7,799 nucleotides of DNA from Burkholderiales bacterium (GTDB lineage: Bacteria; Pseudomonadota; Gammaproteobacteria; Burkholderiales; SG8-39), in contig JAENXP010000083.1 in the NCBI GenBank assembly GCA_016649475.1, positions 1 through 7,799 of the forward strand, given 5' to 3'. Under the pieces are notes generated by a model. It did not search any database. It saw only the letters and a list, made by a program, of their open reading frames with translations, and was not told the origin of the DNA. Positions 6,788-7,799 of the stretch are shown in pieces. The position numbers and the translations under genes were made by a program. Positions within the stretch are counted from its first letter, which is position 1; each line of letters begins with the position of its first letter.

Positions 6788-6871
6788 TGCGCGGCAACTG
6801 ATGCGCCGTCCTGGTGCCTGCCGCAAGACGATTTCCCTTTCAAAAGCAATGAGCTGCGAATAATGCCTGCG

Positions 6872-6887
6872 TGGCACGGAAAGTGCA
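6872..6887 (+). promoter_or_regulatory. Sigma-54 (RpoN) -24/-12 promoter
   Basis: TGGCACG-GAAA-GTGCA matches the consensus TGGCACG-N4-TTGCA at 11 of the 12 fixed bases, with the invariant GG (6873-6874) and GC (6885-6886) exactly 10 nt apart. Transcription should start near 6898, giving a leader of about 78 nt before the 27-codon ORF, and could extend through the HHE hemerythrin at 7253. Sigma-54 promoters need an ATP-dependent enhancer-binding activator, so this unit is predicted to be silent without a specific signal such as nitrogen limitation, NO or another stress. The start site is inferred. Confidence 0.75.
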
Positions 6888-6975
6888 TGGCTGTATGCGC
6901 ACGGAGGCTCGCAGGCGATTGTCCGCGGGGAAACCTCCTTTTCCATATGACCGGCAAATCGACGAGGGGCAAATC

Positions 6976-7059
6976 ATGAGCGCAGACAACGAGTGGGACA
7001 AGGTCAGAAAAGAACACAACGATTTCTGGCACCAGTTGAAACGCACGATGCCGCTGTAA
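6976..7059 (+). CDS. Predicted 27-residue microprotein downstream of sigma-54 promoter
   Basis: A complete short frame, ATG 6976 to TAA 7057-7059, encodes 27 residues starting MSADNEWDKV and ending QLKRTMPL. GAGGGG (6964-6969) lies 6 nt upstream, as good a ribosome binding site as those of the real genes nearby. The peptide is hydrophilic and charged, probably one amphipathic helix with two Trp (W7, W18), two His (H14, H19) and many Lys/Arg/Asp/Glu. It has no signal peptide, membrane segment or cysteine. It is not recognised. It is the first frame after the sigma-54 promoter and precedes the HHE hemerythrin by 193 nt. It may be a small regulator or partner, or a leader peptide. The longer in-frame extension to 6871 would begin inside the promoter and is rejected. 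Confidence 0.55.
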   Translation: MSADNEWDKVRKEHNDFWHQLKRTMPL

Positions 7060-7089
7060 GAGCGGCGTTGATTTGGCTTCTTTGTTCAG

Positions 7090-7106
7090 GCCTGCCAGTC
7101 GCAGGC
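7090..7106 (+). repeat. Hairpin between microprotein and HHE gene
   Basis: GCCTGC (7090-7095) and GCAGGC (7101-7106) form a perfect 6-bp stem with a 5-nt loop, 30 nt after the microprotein stop. There is no T run behind it. It could be a weak attenuator, a processing site or a chance pairing. Confidence 0.35.
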
Positions 7107-7150
7107 GATGCGACGCGCCATCGGTCGGGCCTTTCGCGCATACCCGCGAG

Positions 7151-7231
7151 AGCTTCCCGGATCAGGGTTCAAAAAACGTTTCCCTGGCGTGGCGCCCCCC
7201 AATCCGGGTCGCCGCAGACGCCTGGGAAGCT
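7151..7231 (+). promoter_or_regulatory. Structured leader upstream of the HHE hemerythrin
   Basis: Several perfect pairings nest here. AGCTTCCC (7151-7158) pairs with GGGAAGCT (7224-7231). CCCGGAT (7156-7162) pairs with ATCCGGG (7202-7208) and shares bases 7156-7158 with the first, so the two compete or combine partly. CAGGG (7163-7167) pairs with CCCTG (7182-7186) and would stack directly on the second stem. The element ends 10 nt before the AAGGA ribosome binding site (7242-7246). It could be a cis-acting RNA controlling translation or an RNA-protein site; no known riboswitch class is recognised. Confidence 0.4.
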
Positions 7232-7252
7232 GATAATTAAAAAGGATGGACG

Positions 7253-7726
7253 ATGTATTCTAGATTCGAACGGCGCGGCATATTCAAAATTCCGGAAGCA
7301 TTGAGACTGGGCCATGACGAAATGCGGGCCGAACTGGTCCGGGCGACGTCGATGCCCGGTCCGGTCGGTAAGGCCGCCGGGCGGGTTGCGAGCCTGTGCC
7401 TGCCGCATTTCGAGCGCGAAGAGGAAACCGTGTATCCGGTATTCGGATTGCTGCACGACCTGTCCTCGGGCAGGATGCTGCCGGAGATGGCGGAGGTCCT
7501 GCCGCTGGTCGCAGCGTTCACCGAATGGCGCGATTCCCTGGGTGATGAGCACTTGTTGATCGCGCCCGCGATCCACAGCTTGCTGCTGGCAGCCCACCAG
7601 GAAGACAACAGGGAAATCCTCGAATTCACCTATGCTCTGAGGATGCACGAAAAGCTGGAGGACGACGTGATCTTCCCGACAGTCCTGTTGATTGGCAACT
7701 ACGTGCAGGAGCGCCTCGGAATATAG
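7253..7726 (+). CDS. Hemerythrin HHE domain protein
   Basis: This 157-residue protein has the HHE cation-binding pattern: H21 in LGHDEMRAEL, H52-x3-E56 in LPHFEREEETVYPVF, H100 in DEHLLIAPAI, and H132-x3-E136 in MHEKLEDDVIFPTVLLIG. These residues are expected to bind a non-heme di-iron centre in a four-helix bundle. HHE proteins include O2 binders, iron-sulfur repair proteins of the YtfE/RIC type, and regulators; which applies cannot be decided. It differs from the hemerythrin at 5496 in length and motif spacing, so the two are not a recent duplication. ATG 7253 is preceded by AAGGA (7242-7246) at 6 nt. It probably belongs to the transcript from the sigma-54 promoter at 6872-6887, via the 27-codon ORF and the structured leader. 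No separate promoter is obvious in the 193-nt gap. The cytoplasm is the likely location. Confidence 0.88.
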   Translation: MYSRFERRGIFKIPEALRLGHDEMRAELVRATSMPGPVGKAAGRVASLCLPHFEREEETVYPVFGLLHDLSSGRMLPEMAEVLPLVAAFTEWRDSLGDEHLLIAPAIHSLLLAAHQEDNREILEFTYALRMHEKLEDDVIFPTVLLIGNYVQERLGI

Positions 7727-7759
7727 GGTCCGCCGCAAATAGCGCACAAAGGCACAAGG

Positions 7760-7773
7760 CGCACGCCAGTGCG
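7760..7773 (+). terminator. Weak hairpin after the HHE gene
   Basis: CGCAC (7760-7764) and GTGCG (7769-7773) form a 5-bp stem with a 4-nt loop, 33 nt after the HHE stop. There is no T run, so it is at best a poor terminator. An ATG at 7795 is too close to the window end to judge. Confidence 0.2.
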
Positions 7774-7799
7774 TAACATCGCGGCGCTCGCCCCATGGA

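Larger units (their letters stand above)
6575..6975. other. Non-coding region carrying a sigma-54 promoter
   Basis: No gene is supported in these 401 nt; the frames on both strands have no recognisable protein and no well-placed ribosome binding sites. The region begins with an 8-bp inverted repeat (6583-6622) after the CxxC gene stop. It continues with a near-palindrome GGGGCATATTCCCC (6774-6787), and then has a sigma-54 promoter at 6872-6887 and a leader of about 78 nt ending at the 27-codon ORF. A 7-bp inverted repeat, GCCTGCG (6865-6871) and CGCAGGC (6910-6916), brackets the promoter. Confidence 0.6.

Noticed and set aside
5582..6946. 454-codon open frame on the - strand spanning hemerythrin, the CxxC gene and intergenic DNA
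   Set aside because: It crosses a well-supported hemerythrin and a sigma-54 promoter region, has Arg/Ala/Ser-rich low-information composition and no motif.
6993..7304. 103-codon + strand frame overlapping the microprotein and the HHE start
   Set aside because: Overlaps both supported frames, no ribosome binding site, no recognisable protein.
5496..7726. The two hemerythrin genes as a tandem duplication
   Set aside because: They differ in length, ligand spacing and motif set, so they belong to different hemerythrin subfamilies.

Overview
This is a GC-rich stretch of what is most likely a proteobacterial chromosome. A beta- or gammaproteobacterial source is my inference from the close resemblance of the PrkA, DUF444 and SpoVR proteins to E. 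coli YeaG, YeaH and YcgB (as I remember those sequences). All supported genes lie on the + strand. No rRNA, tRNA, CRISPR array, insertion sequence or phage gene was seen.

Layout: (1) positions 1-300 hold the C-terminal part of a thioredoxin-fold redoxin cut by the window edge. (2) 301-674 is a non-coding stretch that probably carries a terminator and the prkA promoter; only weak candidates are visible. (3) 675-5398 is a compact operon: prkA (AAA+ serine protein kinase), a DUF444/YeaH protein with a C-terminal von Willebrand A-like domain, and a SpoVR/YcgB protein. The last two overlap by ATGA. A GC-rich hairpin with a short T run follows spoVR. (4) 5496-5897 is a bacteriohemerythrin in which one canonical His iron ligand is Asp. 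(5) 6047-6574 is an unrecognised 175-aa protein ending in two CxxC pairs. (6) 6575-6975 is non-coding and contains an excellent sigma-54 (-24/-12) promoter at 6872-6887. (7) Downstream of it are a 27-codon ORF with a good ribosome binding site (6976-7059), a structured leader, and a second, unrelated hemerythrin of the HHE type (7253-7726).

Reading it together: PrkA, DUF444 and SpoVR form a widely conserved module tied to stationary-phase, starvation and stress responses, with incompletely known biochemistry. Here it sits beside two different non-heme di-iron (O2/NO/iron/redox-type) proteins, a possible zinc-binding protein and a sigma-54-driven microprotein plus hemerythrin unit. The most novel-looking elements are the sigma-54 promoter/microprotein/structured-leader/HHE unit, the His-to-Asp hemerythrin, and a three-cysteine cluster in the DUF444 protein that I do not recall in the E. 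coli homologue.
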